This document shows, one piece after another, positions 52,001 through 60,290 of a DNA stretch of 64,000 bases (within the stretch, counting starts at the first letter, position 1; every line of letters begins with the position of its first letter). The position numbers were made by a program, and so were the translations under genes. Source of the stretch: Callipepla californica brunnescens (lineage: Eukaryota; Chordata; Aves; Galliformes; Odontophoridae). The stretch covers positions 28,873,720-28,937,719 of the forward strand of contig JALIRH010000007.1 in NCBI GenBank assembly GCA_023055505.1, in the 5' to 3' direction. The notes beneath the pieces were generated by a model. The model ran no database searches, was not told the origin of the DNA, and worked only from the letters and a program-made list of their open reading frames with translations.

Positions 52001-55000
52001 CTCTCAGAGCCTACAACTATGCACAGAGCACACTGGAGCTGTCCCAGGTCTGTAAGTTTGGGTTCCTGTTGCTTTCAGATTTGAGTCTACCTCTGCACGT
52101 TGCCCCCTCCCCTCTTGCTTGTCCTACAGGGACAAGTGTATGGTGGTGCTGAGCAGGGATGGTTTTCAGCACCACAAATACCATGAGGGAAAAGGAGCCA
52201 TTTTGGTACACATACTAGCCTTGCATCAAACAGTGAAGGCAGTCAGAGGAAAACATATTTGCAGCCAGATTATATTGTAATAGTTCCTATCTGAATGTAG
52301 GAGGAGAATAATCATAGAGACACATACTCCAAGCTGGAAAGGGCCCACAAAGATTGAGTCCAACTCCCGGCTCCACACAGCACCACCCAAAACTCAAACC
52401 CTACATCTTAGAGCACTGTTCAAATGTTCCTTGTGTTCCGGCAGCTTGGGGCTGTGCCCACTGCCCTAGGCAATCTGTTCCAGGGCCCAACCATCCAAGC
52501 CAAGAAATAGTTACTGCTTCAGAAGCAGCCACAGGAGCACTCCACATTTCTCTCTTTTAACACCTAGGGAGAGGGAGGGCAAGGGTCTTATAAGGGTATT
52601 AAGGAGAACCCTTTGAGCTTGTAGCAGGCCAGGGCATGCCTGGTATTTAGAGATGTATGTGCACTGGGTAGTTCAGTCCAGGCACTGAGGAACTCCAGCA
52701 GAAGGAGCTGGCATTAGCAGAGGGAGGAGTGAAGAAGAACTATCTGTAAGTTTTCTCCTGAAATCACTCCATCTTTTCTGTTCACATTGGTGGAAAGGAA
52801 AGCCATTTATAAAAAAAAAAAAGCCAACAGCACAGTAGGAGTATGAAGTTAACAGAACCACTTGATCCTCACCTCCAAAAGCTGGCCGCATGGTGAAGTC
52901 ATGGTCATCGACTCTGAGAAGCTGCTCTGTCTTTCCCTTCCGAGTTTTGGTCACATCATGGTTCTTCTTATAGATGTGACTGCAAAAGACAACAATAGCT
53001 GATTTCCAGCTGTCTGCCCTCACAGTCCCTGCTCAGAGCCATGGCAGGAGGTGAAGCTCTGCCATGAGGGAAGGAAGCATGAGAGCCAGCAGCATCACAG
53101 CACAGCAGGCTCAGAGCCTCTCCCGGTGCTGCTCAGGTCGAGCTCCAGCCCAGCTCCCAGCTAGCTCTCCTCAGGGCTGGGGCATGGCACCTTGCAAGGA
53201 GCTAGGACACAGAGCAGCAAAAGGCACATCCACTTGGTGCAAGCAATGGCCCCATTACAGGCAACAGACAAAAGCCAGCTCTGTCCCATGCATCACCTCA
53301 TTGTGCCTTGGCCAGGTACCAGGGCATTATCACAAGATAGCTGTCTTCTGGATGGCGGCCATGCAATGTCATGTTGTTCCAAGGTGGTGTGACCCGTAAG
53401 CATTAGCTGAGTATCAGTTGTGTTTGTGGACGCAGGGCTTTGTCTGATGGTTTTAAACAAGGACAAGAACACCCATTTCTCTCCACAGCAGTAGGACACA
53501 TTTTTACGTAAAGAAGTCAGTAAAATCTGCAGTCCTTCACTTCTCTGAATACCTTGGGTTGGAGGAAAAGTAAAATAGCACACTTCTCATTTAAAGATCA
53601 GAGGCTATACAAGAACAGTAGGACACGGGTGAAAACAAGGGCCTGATGGAAGGGCAAGAGGTCGCTAAAATGGCAGTAGTCAATAGAAGCACTGAACCAC
53701 TGAGGTTGGAATGATCACTAAGGTCATCTCATCCAGCCACAAACTCATCACCACCATGCCCACCAAAGGCACCCTCAGAAGAAAGCCCCACTCAGCACCC
53801 GTGGCCAGGCCCCAGCAGTGCAGGAGGGAGGTCCTGAACCGAGACATTCCCAGCCCCTTTACTCTGGGCATTGGATCTGTCAGAGCAGTGAGCACAGATG
53901 CCATGAGCCACTTGACAGCTGCGTACGGAAAGTAACAACAATTGTTAGAAAGAACTATATATAAAAGGTGAAGATCCTTTTACTCATATGGGAGAAATAT
54001 TACTGGCTGGTAAAGAACAAAATGGAGGAGAAAATAAAGGGACTACACTAGTAGATACAAAAATTTGAGTAAACTAGGATTAAAATGTTGATCAAAAATT
54101 GAGGGAGTGCAAAACAATCTCCACTCTCATAAGCATGGCTGTGAAAAGCCCACGTCATTCAAATATGAATCACAGTGAGTGCACAAATCACAAATCAGGA
54201 AACAGTTTCCTCCCACATGGCGTTCAGTTTAGCAAAGAAGCAGAAGAGCAAGGGACGCTGACAGCTGCCACTACCAATTGATAACAATGAACAGCAATAA
54301 ATACTCCCATAAAACTTTGGATTGTGTGCTGTGTCGCAGCCTCACAGGATCACCAAACTGATCATTCATTTAAACCCATCGAGCAGCAACAGGAATGCAA
54401 GAGCTGCTAAGAATAATTCTGCAGCCAGGGGCTTTCAAGGTGGGCAAGGGGTGCGAGCAGGGTTAAAGGAGAATACAGAGCTCCTTGGGAGCTTCCTGAG
54501 CCAGGGGCTGCCTTTAGCAGCCTCCATTGAGTCATCTTCCTTTGCAGAGTAAGATAAACAGCTCATAGCATTGTAAATAGCCTTCGTGCATTAGGTAATA
54601 CACCAATTGCTTCAAGTGGAGAGGCTGACAGTAAACTGAAAAGCTGGCCCGAGTGTGGCACCAGTGCCGAAAGCCAGGGCTGGGGGAGACCTGCACCTCC
54701 CTCTGCAGGTCCCATCCCTGGAGGTGTTCAAGGCCGGGTTGGATGGAGCCCTGGGCAGCCTGACCCAGTGACTGGCACCCCTGCCCATGGCATGGGGTTG
54801 GAACTAGATGGTGGTTAAGGTCCCTTCCAGCCTAAGCCATTCTACGATTCAATTTGTGACGCTGTGTGACCCACCTAGATGTGTGTCTTTGATATCGATT
54901 AGCACAGACCACTTGGGCCTAAGTACAGCAGAGAACTTCCTAGAAAGCTCAAGATCCTCTATTTCGGGGTGGTTTCCTCATAAAGGAAAGGAAAGTGATT

Positions 55001-57565
55001 TTCCTTTCCAGACTTTTAGACAAAATAAATAAATAAATAAATAAATCAGACTCTGGAATGGATAACAAAGTAGAAATTCACACAACATCCACCATCACTG
55101 TTACAGTACCCTTAGGATTAAACAATATTTCGTGGTCACACTCCCAATGCACCTTATCATCAGCTACTTAAGATCCTCCATCTTGTCTTGATATTATGAA
55201 GAATGTCTTTTAAACAGAAGTAAATAATGAAAAAAAAATCTTCTATAGTTGTTTGGGTTTTTAAGCTTCTTACAGATTACTACACAGTTCTAACCAGGTG
55301 AGCAGCACAGCAATAAGGAATCAGTTATCACTGAATTCCAACCTGCGAGCTGCTTCCAAATATCGTGTTTCTGAGAGACCCACAGAGAGCACAGGGATCT
55401 GCCCCAAGAATTACAGCATAAGTGAAATAAGCCAAATCAACTGCTTCCAAAAATCAGTTCAGAGGGACTTCTGAAAGCACAGTGTTTCTGCCAGTTGACA
55501 CACAACGTGGGGGTGCAGCATCCAGTTCTGGGCTCCCCAGTATAAAAAAGACTGGGATCTCCTTGACAGAGTCCAGCAGAGGGCTACAAAGATAATAAAG
55601 GAGAGATCTGGGTCTGTTCAGCCTTGAAAAAGGAAGACTCAGAGGGGATCTGATCCATGTCTATAAACATCTATGGAGTGGGAGGCAAAGGGTCGAGGCT
55701 GGACTCTTCTCAGCAGTGTGCGGTGACAGGACGAAGGGAAATGGTCACAAACTGAAGCATAGGAAGTTCTGCACAAATGTGCATGGGAACTTCACAGTGC
55801 AGTGACAGAGCACTGGCACAGCTGCACAGAGAGGTGGTGGAGTCTCCTTCCCTGGAGATGTTCCAGACCCACCTGGACGCCTACCTGTGCAACCTGGGCT
55901 AGGGAGCTGCTTTGGCAGGGGGTTGGACTCGATAAGCTCTAGAAGTCCCTCCCAACCCCTACAGTTCTGTGATTCTGCAGGAGCAAGGGAAAGATGAGCA
56001 GCTTTGCTTTAAGTATTACCCATTCCACATGGTGAATGAGGTACCACTCACATAGAAATCTAACCTTTGGCAGGATTTAATTACTTCCTTAGCTGTACAT
56101 TAAGTGCAACCCTTAAAACGGCAGTTCTTAATTCGGGCTCCAGGCTTCTCAGCCCTAGCCTTCCTGTAGCATGTACCTTCCCCATGAAGGCACAGGCTCA
56201 TCTCAGTGAGCACTCATCAGACACTGTCCTGAAGCAGCTCAGACACCCTTGGTAAGAACCTCTGCAAAGTCTTCATATAACAAAGAGGAGTTCTGCATAG
56301 TTACATCCCAATTGAGCTTCTTGTTGTTAATATGGAAGAGCTGCAGACTAGGTAGACATGTCAACATAAGAGGCACAGAGTATCAAACTTCAAATGTAGG
56401 CTCCCAAATATAGGAATCAGTTTTCTTGGCTAAGCCTTCCATTGTAAAACAGATCAGCTATATTTCTGAGAAATCATAAACAGAAGACGTGATACAGTTA
56501 CAAAAATTAAAAAAAAAAAGGATGCTGGTCTCATTTCTCTTGCACAGCTCAAAAATTAGCACAGCACTTTGCTGGTTTAGAGACAACTGCTTTTTTTTTC
56601 TATATAACCTGACATTTAATGTATAAAAGTCATTGCTCCATTCAATGTTCTGTGTTACTGTAAGCACAGAGCACCATATTGTTCGGGAAGCAGAATACTA
56701 CCATGATCACATCAGGGATCCTCTGCTTTCAACTGTATCATGACATGTCTTGCTAAAACACGCATGTAACAACACTCCCCAGAATGACAACTTCAGCATA
56801 GTAGCAAAAATCAGAAGGAAAGGTTTACAGCCCAAGAGAAGCCATTCAATAAGATGGATTAACCCCATTTTGAGCCCTCAGAACGACCAACAATCGTGTC
56901 AGATATAATTGCCCCCGCATGACATAACTACAAAAGGGATAACATCCCTTGGGCTGTGCAGCAGGTTTGGAAGATTATCTTTTCCACCATAAACCTCTGC
57001 TCAAATCTCAGTAACAGCAAATCTAATAAAGTCTACTCAGACCTTTAACCCCTTTTGCGTGCGGCTGCTTGACGTTGGAGTATCTGTCGCTGGGTAACTA
57101 TGTGTTATTGATGCAACACATGCAAACCCACTCCTCCGGCTGTGGGACACCTGCACACACGTGCAGGGCACAGAGCAGCAGGGCAGTCCAGCAGAAATGC
57201 CTCTGCTGCCCGGTGCTGCCAGAACGTGCAGGTTTGGACACCGTGGTTTATTGCGGTGTCCCTGAAGTCTCCCTGCTGTTCACGTGCACACCTGAAGGAC
57301 AGCCGTGCCACGCTATCTGCCCGTATACCGTTGGAAATAAGCAGTCGCAAAGACTATTCGCAAAGTGTGATTTGTAAAGGCGCTCTCAGCACACGCGCAA
57401 CCACACGGATAGGGCTGGACTGAAGGAACACACGCGCTCTCGTCGCCCTTACCCAGCCTTCTGCAGCTCCAGCTGGCTCGTCCACCTCCTCCTCCTGTGC
57501 CTCCTGCTTTCCACGAGCAGCACCAAGCAGAAGATTAACAGCAGCAGTTTTGCGAAGCGAGGCAT
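36746..57565 (-). CDS. GABRR2: GABA-A receptor rho-2 subunit, complete (9 coding exons, 464 aa)
   Basis: Rho-2 forms homomeric, or rho-1-containing, pentameric GABA-gated chloride channels in the plasma membrane. Exon lengths are 113, 107, 68, 224, 83, 141, 153, 197 and 309 nt, total 1395 nt, all GT-AG and in phase, giving 464 aa (the family is about 465). Seen: signal peptide (1-20); polybasic RRHRRRR (21-27); extracellular domain with [14 protein letters not shown]; Cys-loop Cys178-Cys192 with 13 residues between; M1 about 261-282; M2 about 293-313 with Ser295 in ARVSLG at the 2' position (rho-1 has Pro); M3 about 324-347; cytoplasmic loop 348-443; M4 about 446-463. The MRPAFGG, VPDVFF and RVFPDGHV residues separate it from rho-1. 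The start at 57565 has A at -3 and matches the known MPxF start. An in-frame ATG at 57637 would add 24 residues but has a weak context. Confidence 0.96.
37055..38651 (-). other. GABRR2 intron 8
   Basis: 1.6-kb GT-AG intron. No repeat or further exon recognised. Confidence 0.9.
38652..38848 (-). CDS. GABRR2: GABRR2 coding exon 8 (M2 and M3)
   Basis: 197 nt encoding the rest of the pore helix ([17 protein letters not shown]), the M2-M3 loop ([13 protein letters not shown]), M3, and the start of the cytoplasmic loop ending KLREK. The acceptor is TTTCCAG| and the donor is AAAAG|GTGTGAA. It is a highly conserved part of the channel. Confidence 0.97.
38849..40205 (-). other. GABRR2 intron 7
   Basis: 1.36-kb GT-AG intron containing the TA/TG-rich low-complexity stretch at 39060-39185 and a T/C-rich run near 39367-39393. 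Confidence 0.9.
39060..39185. repeat. TA/TG-rich low-complexity sequence
   Basis: Irregular alternating purine-pyrimidine words (TATATAC, TATGTACATATACACG, TGTATGTGTGTA). Likely a decayed compound dinucleotide repeat. Confidence 0.7.
40206..40358 (-). CDS. GABRR2: GABRR2 coding exon 7 (M1, start of M2)
   Basis: 153 nt encoding [15 protein letters not shown]1 ([20 protein letters not shown]) and the M1-M2 linker ending ARVSL. The position usually Asn in YINFTLRRH (as I recall other rho subunits) is Ser here (residue 254). The acceptor is CCCAAAG| and the donor is TTGG|GTGAGAG. Confidence 0.96.
40359..40539 (-). other. GABRR2 intron 6 (181 nt)
   Basis: The shortest intron in the window; GT-AG, nothing else seen. 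Confidence 0.95.
40540..40680 (-). CDS. GABRR2: GABRR2 coding exon 6
   Basis: 141 nt encoding [20 protein letters not shown] through AFYSST. This is the late extracellular domain, with aromatic residues near the agonist site. The acceptor is CCCTAAG| and the donor is ACAG|GTATTG. NES is a potential N-glycosylation sequon. Confidence 0.95.
40975..41215 (+). mobile_element. Old CR1 LINE 3' fragment
   Basis: Diverged CR1 in plus orientation: CAGAGAAGTTGTGGAGCCTC, a CCCAACAGGACATGGCCCTG segment, then a CATAATTTTGAGATTCTG tail. More decayed than the other plus-strand copies, so probably an older subfamily. Confidence 0.75.
41570..41670. repeat. (TTTC)n / poly(T) / (TTG)n simple repeats
   Basis: T-runs, TTTC units, a long pure T run and then TTG units. 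In the GABRR2 pre-mRNA this reads as CAA units, then A-rich with GAAA units. Confidence 0.9.
41890..41972 (-). CDS. GABRR2: GABRR2 coding exon 5 (Cys-loop)
   Basis: 83 nt encoding [20 protein letters not shown], then CSLELES. It contains both cysteines of the 13-residue Cys-loop (178 and 192) that couples agonist binding to gating. The acceptor is CTTCCAG| and the donor is GCT|GTATGT. Confidence 0.96.
41973..43759 (-). other. GABRR2 intron 4
   Basis: 1.8-kb GT-AG intron. No repeat family, RNA gene or extra exon recognised. Confidence 0.9.
43760..43983 (-). CDS. GABRR2: GABRR2 coding exon 4 (224 nt, ligand-binding domain)
   Basis: Encodes residues 97-170 plus two bases, with [14 protein letters not shown] and ending [12 protein letters not shown]. 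The acceptor is AATGGAG| and the donor is CATGAG|GTAAAGG. Its length equals GABRR1 exon 5, and the protein differs at only about nine positions. Confidence 0.96.
43984..45777 (-). other. GABRR2 intron 3
   Basis: 1.8-kb GT-AG intron. A short AAAC-rich run near 45485-45510; otherwise nothing recognised. Confidence 0.9.
45778..45845 (-). CDS. GABRR2: GABRR2 coding exon 3 (68 nt)
   Basis: Encodes the same (G)[19 protein letters not shown] plus VDM peptide as GABRR1 exon 4. The acceptor is CTACAG| and the donor is ATG|GTATGTA. Confidence 0.95.
46000..46130 (-). mobile_element. CR1 LINE 3' fragment
   Basis: Reverse-complement CR1: TAGGTTGGAAAGGACCTACA, AGATCATCTAGCCCAACCAT, CCTGTCACCATCCCTACCCA. 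The tail (ATAGAAACATAGACACAT) is partly eroded. Confidence 0.88.
47205..47249. repeat. (CAAA)n simple repeat
   Basis: Interrupted CAAA units such as GCAAACAAACAAACC. Confidence 0.85.
48985..49238 (+). mobile_element. CR1 LINE 3' fragment
   Basis: CR1 3' region with GGTTGAATATTAGGAAAAAT, CCCTGGAGGTGTTCAAGAAA, GAGGGACGTGGTTTAGTG and the end GGTTGGACTGGATGATCTTG to GGTGATTCTATGATAA. Same subfamily as the copy at 30945. It is split in all frames, so non-functional. Confidence 0.93.
52308..52530 (-). mobile_element. CR1 LINE 3' fragment
   Basis: Reverse-complement CR1: an AATCATAGAGACACATACTC tail, AAGCTGGAAAGGGCCCACAA, GAGTCCAACTCCCGGCTCC, and CTGTTCCAGGGCCCAACCA. About 220 bp, truncated. It lies about 340 bp from GABRR2 exon 2. 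Confidence 0.85.
52873..52979 (-). CDS. GABRR2: GABRR2 coding exon 2
   Basis: 107 nt, acceptor TTTTGCAG| and donor GGAG|GTGAGG. It encodes [19 protein letters not shown], then [16 protein letters not shown], the N-terminal extension entering the extracellular domain. Confidence 0.95.
53685..53860 (-). mobile_element. CR1 LINE fragment
   Basis: Reverse-complement CR1: TGAGGTTGGAATGATCACTA, AGGTCATCTCATCCAGCC, then ATCACCACCATGCCCACC. The right boundary is uncertain. Confidence 0.78.
54700..54852 (+). mobile_element. CR1 LINE 3' fragment
   Basis: CCCTGGAGGTGTTCAAGGCC, GGATGGAGCCCTGGGCAGCC and TGGGGTTGGAACTAGATGGT, ending CCATTCTACGATTCAA. About 150 bp, 5' truncated. Confidence 0.93.
55022..55047. 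repeat. (AAAT)n microsatellite
   Basis: About six uninterrupted AAAT units. Confidence 0.92.
55495..55980 (+). mobile_element. CR1 LINE, about 485-bp 3' fragment
   Basis: CR1 ORF2 end and 3' tail: CATCCAGTTCTGGGCTCCCC, GACAGAGTCCAGCAGAGGGC, GAGGTGGTGGAGTCTCCTTC, GGGTTGGACTCGATAAGCTC and the end TACAGTTCTGTGATTCTGC. The wording differs from the other copies, so it is a different subfamily. The coding frame is broken. Confidence 0.92.
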
Positions 57566-57830
57566 CGTGGCGGGTCCGGCTGGACACGCTGCGCGGCCGT
57601 ACCCCCACACGGCACAGCCGGCCCCGGCTCCGAGCATGGAAGCGCCCCAGCAGCGCCGGGATCTCCCGCCGCCCCGCTCCGGACGGGCCCTCAGAGGCTT
57701 CCCGCCGGGAGTGACTGGCCGTTCATCCTCAAGTTTGCCTCAGCGAGCGTTTCCCGCTGGGTCCTAGAGGATGTCTGCTAAAGCCATTATATAAAAACGG
57801 CAGTTCGGCACGCCGGCTTTTTGCTCAATC
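57440..57830 (-). promoter_or_regulatory. CpG-rich GABRR2 promoter and first-exon region
   Basis: The densest CpG block in the window lies around and upstream of the GABRR2 start (for example GCTGCGCGGCCGTAC and CAGCGCCGGGATC). A TATA-like palindromic core (TATATA) sits at 57788-57793. It can be read as TTTATATAAT on the minus strand, or as TATATAAAAA on the plus strand. On the minus strand a start about 30 bp on would give a 5' UTR of about 190 nt. This UTR would contain a short uORF (ATG near 57724) and the in-frame ATG at 57637. The TSS is inferred, not seen. Confidence 0.5.
57453..57565 (-). CDS. GABRR2: GABRR2 coding exon 1 (signal peptide)
   Basis: Residues 1-37 plus two bases: [20 protein letters not shown], then an arginine cluster and [11 protein letters not shown]. 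The donor is CTGG|GTAAGGG. Unlike GABRR1, this phase-2 end joins directly to the [14 protein letters not shown] exon. It lies in a CpG-rich segment. Confidence 0.93.
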
Positions 57831-58519
57831 CCCTAATCTCAGGGCAGCGCTGCCAGGCTGTGTAAAACTGGGCTGTCCCTTCTCGTCAGCCTCTCAGATT
57901 CTGTTTACTCACAAGGTGTTCTTCACCACCACAGCCTGCTACGAACATTGCAACAACAGAGCACATACTTCGACGGCTGATTCCCCAACCCCCACAAATT
58001 CTGGCGCTTCACGCTGTGGAAAAGATAAAAACAATTTTCTGTGGAAATAGCTTATTTCCTGTTAAACTTTAGTGAAGAATTAAAACACAGCTACCTCCCC
58101 TCAGCTATCTGTACGCACAGCAGACTCAGCACGTAAATCAATTTATGTGCCAACAAGTAAACACTGACATTTGTTTTTCTAAACAAGCGTGCTTGGCACA
58201 GCAGTGTGGCTCTAGAAACACAAACGTACGCTCAGAGCAAAGCCAAGGAGCAGGAAGGCCAGAAATTAGCACCACAGTCCTGTGGGTCACAGGCGCTCCT
58301 GTGGGTACAGGCTGAAATACAGAGCAGGTATCCAAACACCATACCAGCAAGAAAAGCTTTTATTCTTAGAGACTATGGGTCCTGCTAATCATCATTAACA
58401 CTTCTAACAAAATAAACATACAAAGAGGAAAGACATCACTTCATAGAGGACACCAAACTGTTCCGCAATGGAATGTGATCTGTTTAATAAAATACGTGAT
58501 TTTTTTCCCCATCTCTGTT

Positions 58520-58592
58520 CCAACAACTGGTGATAGGTGTACAGTTGAACTGGATGACCTTGTAGGTCTTTGCCAACACTGGTGATTAGTTC
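58520..58592 (+). mobile_element. CR1 LINE 3'-terminal remnant
   Basis: TTGAACTGGATGACCTTGTA, GGTCTTTGCCAACACTGG, then GTGATTAG: the last roughly 70 bp of CR1 without the terminal repeats. Confidence 0.8.
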
Positions 58593-58664
58593 TTAGCTCT
58601 TAGAACTTAGTTCTGCTGTTTAAAACAAATCAGATGTCAGTAGCCCCCTCAGACATAGAACGGC

Positions 58665-58674
58665 TTTATTTATT
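58665..58674 (-). promoter_or_regulatory. Candidate UBE2J1 poly(A) signal (overlapping AATAAATAAA)
   Basis: Two overlapping AATAAA hexamers on the minus strand, about 1.35 kb after the UBE2J1 stop, with T/G-rich sequence further on. Other AATAAA hexamers at 58993-58998 and 59613-59618 could give shorter 3' UTRs. Which of them is used cannot be told from sequence. Confidence 0.35.
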
Positions 58675-60020
58675 TTAGAGGTTGGCATAGTTACATTAAT
58701 GTTTCAAACCACTGCCACATACTGTACTTAAAACTGAAGAGAGCTCTAGGTAGCCTTAATAAGTCCCTGCCTAGAAGCAGGATTAAAATCTGGCTGAAGT
58801 CATTGCTACTTGACAACAACAAAAGAAAGATCACTTACAATAATACAGGTGGAAAATTACCTCACCAATTGCTTTCTTCTACTTCACTGCAATGCCTAAG
58901 AAGATTCCACACACAAGACCTCTCAAACCCTAACAACTTTTGGTCTACTGCCCGGATATATGATTTCACAGCATTCATGAGCATCTCAGTTATTTATTTT
59001 TAATAAAATAATAATACAGAAAGTCACTGGGTCCAATATTGATTTCAGGTTACAAACCACTAAAACAAAACAAATAAAAAGCTCTGAGATACTTAAAACA
59101 TAACCGAAGGCTGGCTTGAAACAGTTTGTTACTACCAAGTTTTAATAAATAGTTCCCTTAAGCATGAGAGCTTAAGAATAATAAGGTTTAAGTTTACTTT
59201 AGGAAATAAAACCACAAGTGGAACATTTGGCTTAATGCACTATGTATACTTCTGGTATAATTAAAAGGCAATTACTCTGGGTAAATAATTATATTACATA
59301 TTTATAACTATTGCAAGAATAGACAAGTTTTACATAACCTTCAAATTTAAAAAAAAAGCAAGATATACAGCAGAGAGTATTAGAAGACGAGATTATTCAA
59401 CCTTACCTCCAAACAAATAAAAATCAAAATAATGCAAGTAGTTTTCTGGCCCCATCTTTCCTGCCCCACTTCTTTCCCCCTTTCACACACATTAAGCAGC
59501 ATCTCACCCAACCTGTATGTGTTCTGCCCTACAGAAATGCATCACAGTAAATAACAGTTGTTACAAAGCTGTGTCTCCCCTCTAAATTAAGAGCTCACTG
59601 GCCCCAACACATTTTATTGACTCATTTTATAGTTCTGTCTCCAACACTAGATCTTACTGTAACTTAGCTGGGGTCATTAATTGCATTTATGTTCCATTTA
59701 AAAAAAAAAGCGAATCAGTCACTTTTTAAAATCATCTTTTTCTAATTAATAAATTACTGTACCACTCCCCTCACACGCTCCTTAGAGCCTCATTACTTCA
59801 CCACACTCCCTCCAACAATCTGTTGGGCACTAAGTTAACACTTCTCGTAGTCAGACCTCCCACTTGGCTTCTCTTACAAGTAATGTATCCGCAGCTACAT
59901 TAACATTGTAAGGACTTCAGCGTAAATACAAAAGTAATCTTTGTAAACAGTTCTCACGTCAAATGCAATACCGAATGTTCACCGGAGCATCCAAACCCTG
60001 CTCTCACAGCAGGAACAACC

Positions 60021-60290
60021 TTATAACTCAAATATATACTCATTAGCCAAGCATATTCTCCGAAATATAAGAGCTGCCAGCGCAAAGGTCAGAAGGACGA
60101 TCAGAACGGTGGATCCAGTGTGGTTGGGGTTGGCCCTGGGCTGCTGCACCCGATTAAAGTCATTTGAAGCCGGAGCCCATCTCTGGCTGTGCTGCTGGGC
60201 ACGACGCTGCCGGGGACTCAGGGATGTGTTTGTGGGCACAGACGGAGCGCGCTCCTGACCAGGTGCTGTGCTGCTGGGCTGAGCTTCGGG
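60021..60290 (-). CDS. UBE2J1: UBE2J1 last coding exon (tail anchor, stop)
   Basis: 270 nt, 89 codons plus stop, acceptor TTTTTTTCAG|CCC. It contains SPRQRRAQQ and the C-terminal membrane anchor, ending NEYIFEL. The 3' UTR follows to the left. Confidence 0.95.
   Translation of the reverse strand, partial: PEAQPSSTAPGQERAPSVPTNTSLSPRQRRAQQHSQRWAPASNDFNRVQQPRANPNHTGSTVLIVLLTFALAALIFRRICLANEYIFEL

Larger units (their letters stand above)
45846..52872 (-). other. GABRR2 intron 2 (7.0 kb)
   Basis: The largest GABRR2 intron. It holds CR1 fragments near 46.0, 49.0 and 52.3 kb and a CAAA-type simple repeat near 47.2 kb. Open frames inside it are antisense or chance reading frames through CR1 and unique DNA. 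Confidence 0.88.
52980..57452 (-). other. GABRR2 intron 1 (4.5 kb)
   Basis: GT-AG intron with three CR1 fragments (near 53.7, 54.7 and 55.5 kb) and a TAAA-type microsatellite. I saw no extra exon corresponding to the 54-nt GABRR1 exon. Confidence 0.88.
57566..60020. other. GABRR2 upstream region and UBE2J1 3' UTR
   Basis: The left part is the GABRR2 CpG-rich promoter. From about 58600 to 60020 it is AT-rich and should be mostly UBE2J1 3' UTR. A CR1 remnant lies at 58520-58592. No independent gene is recognised. Confidence 0.7.
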
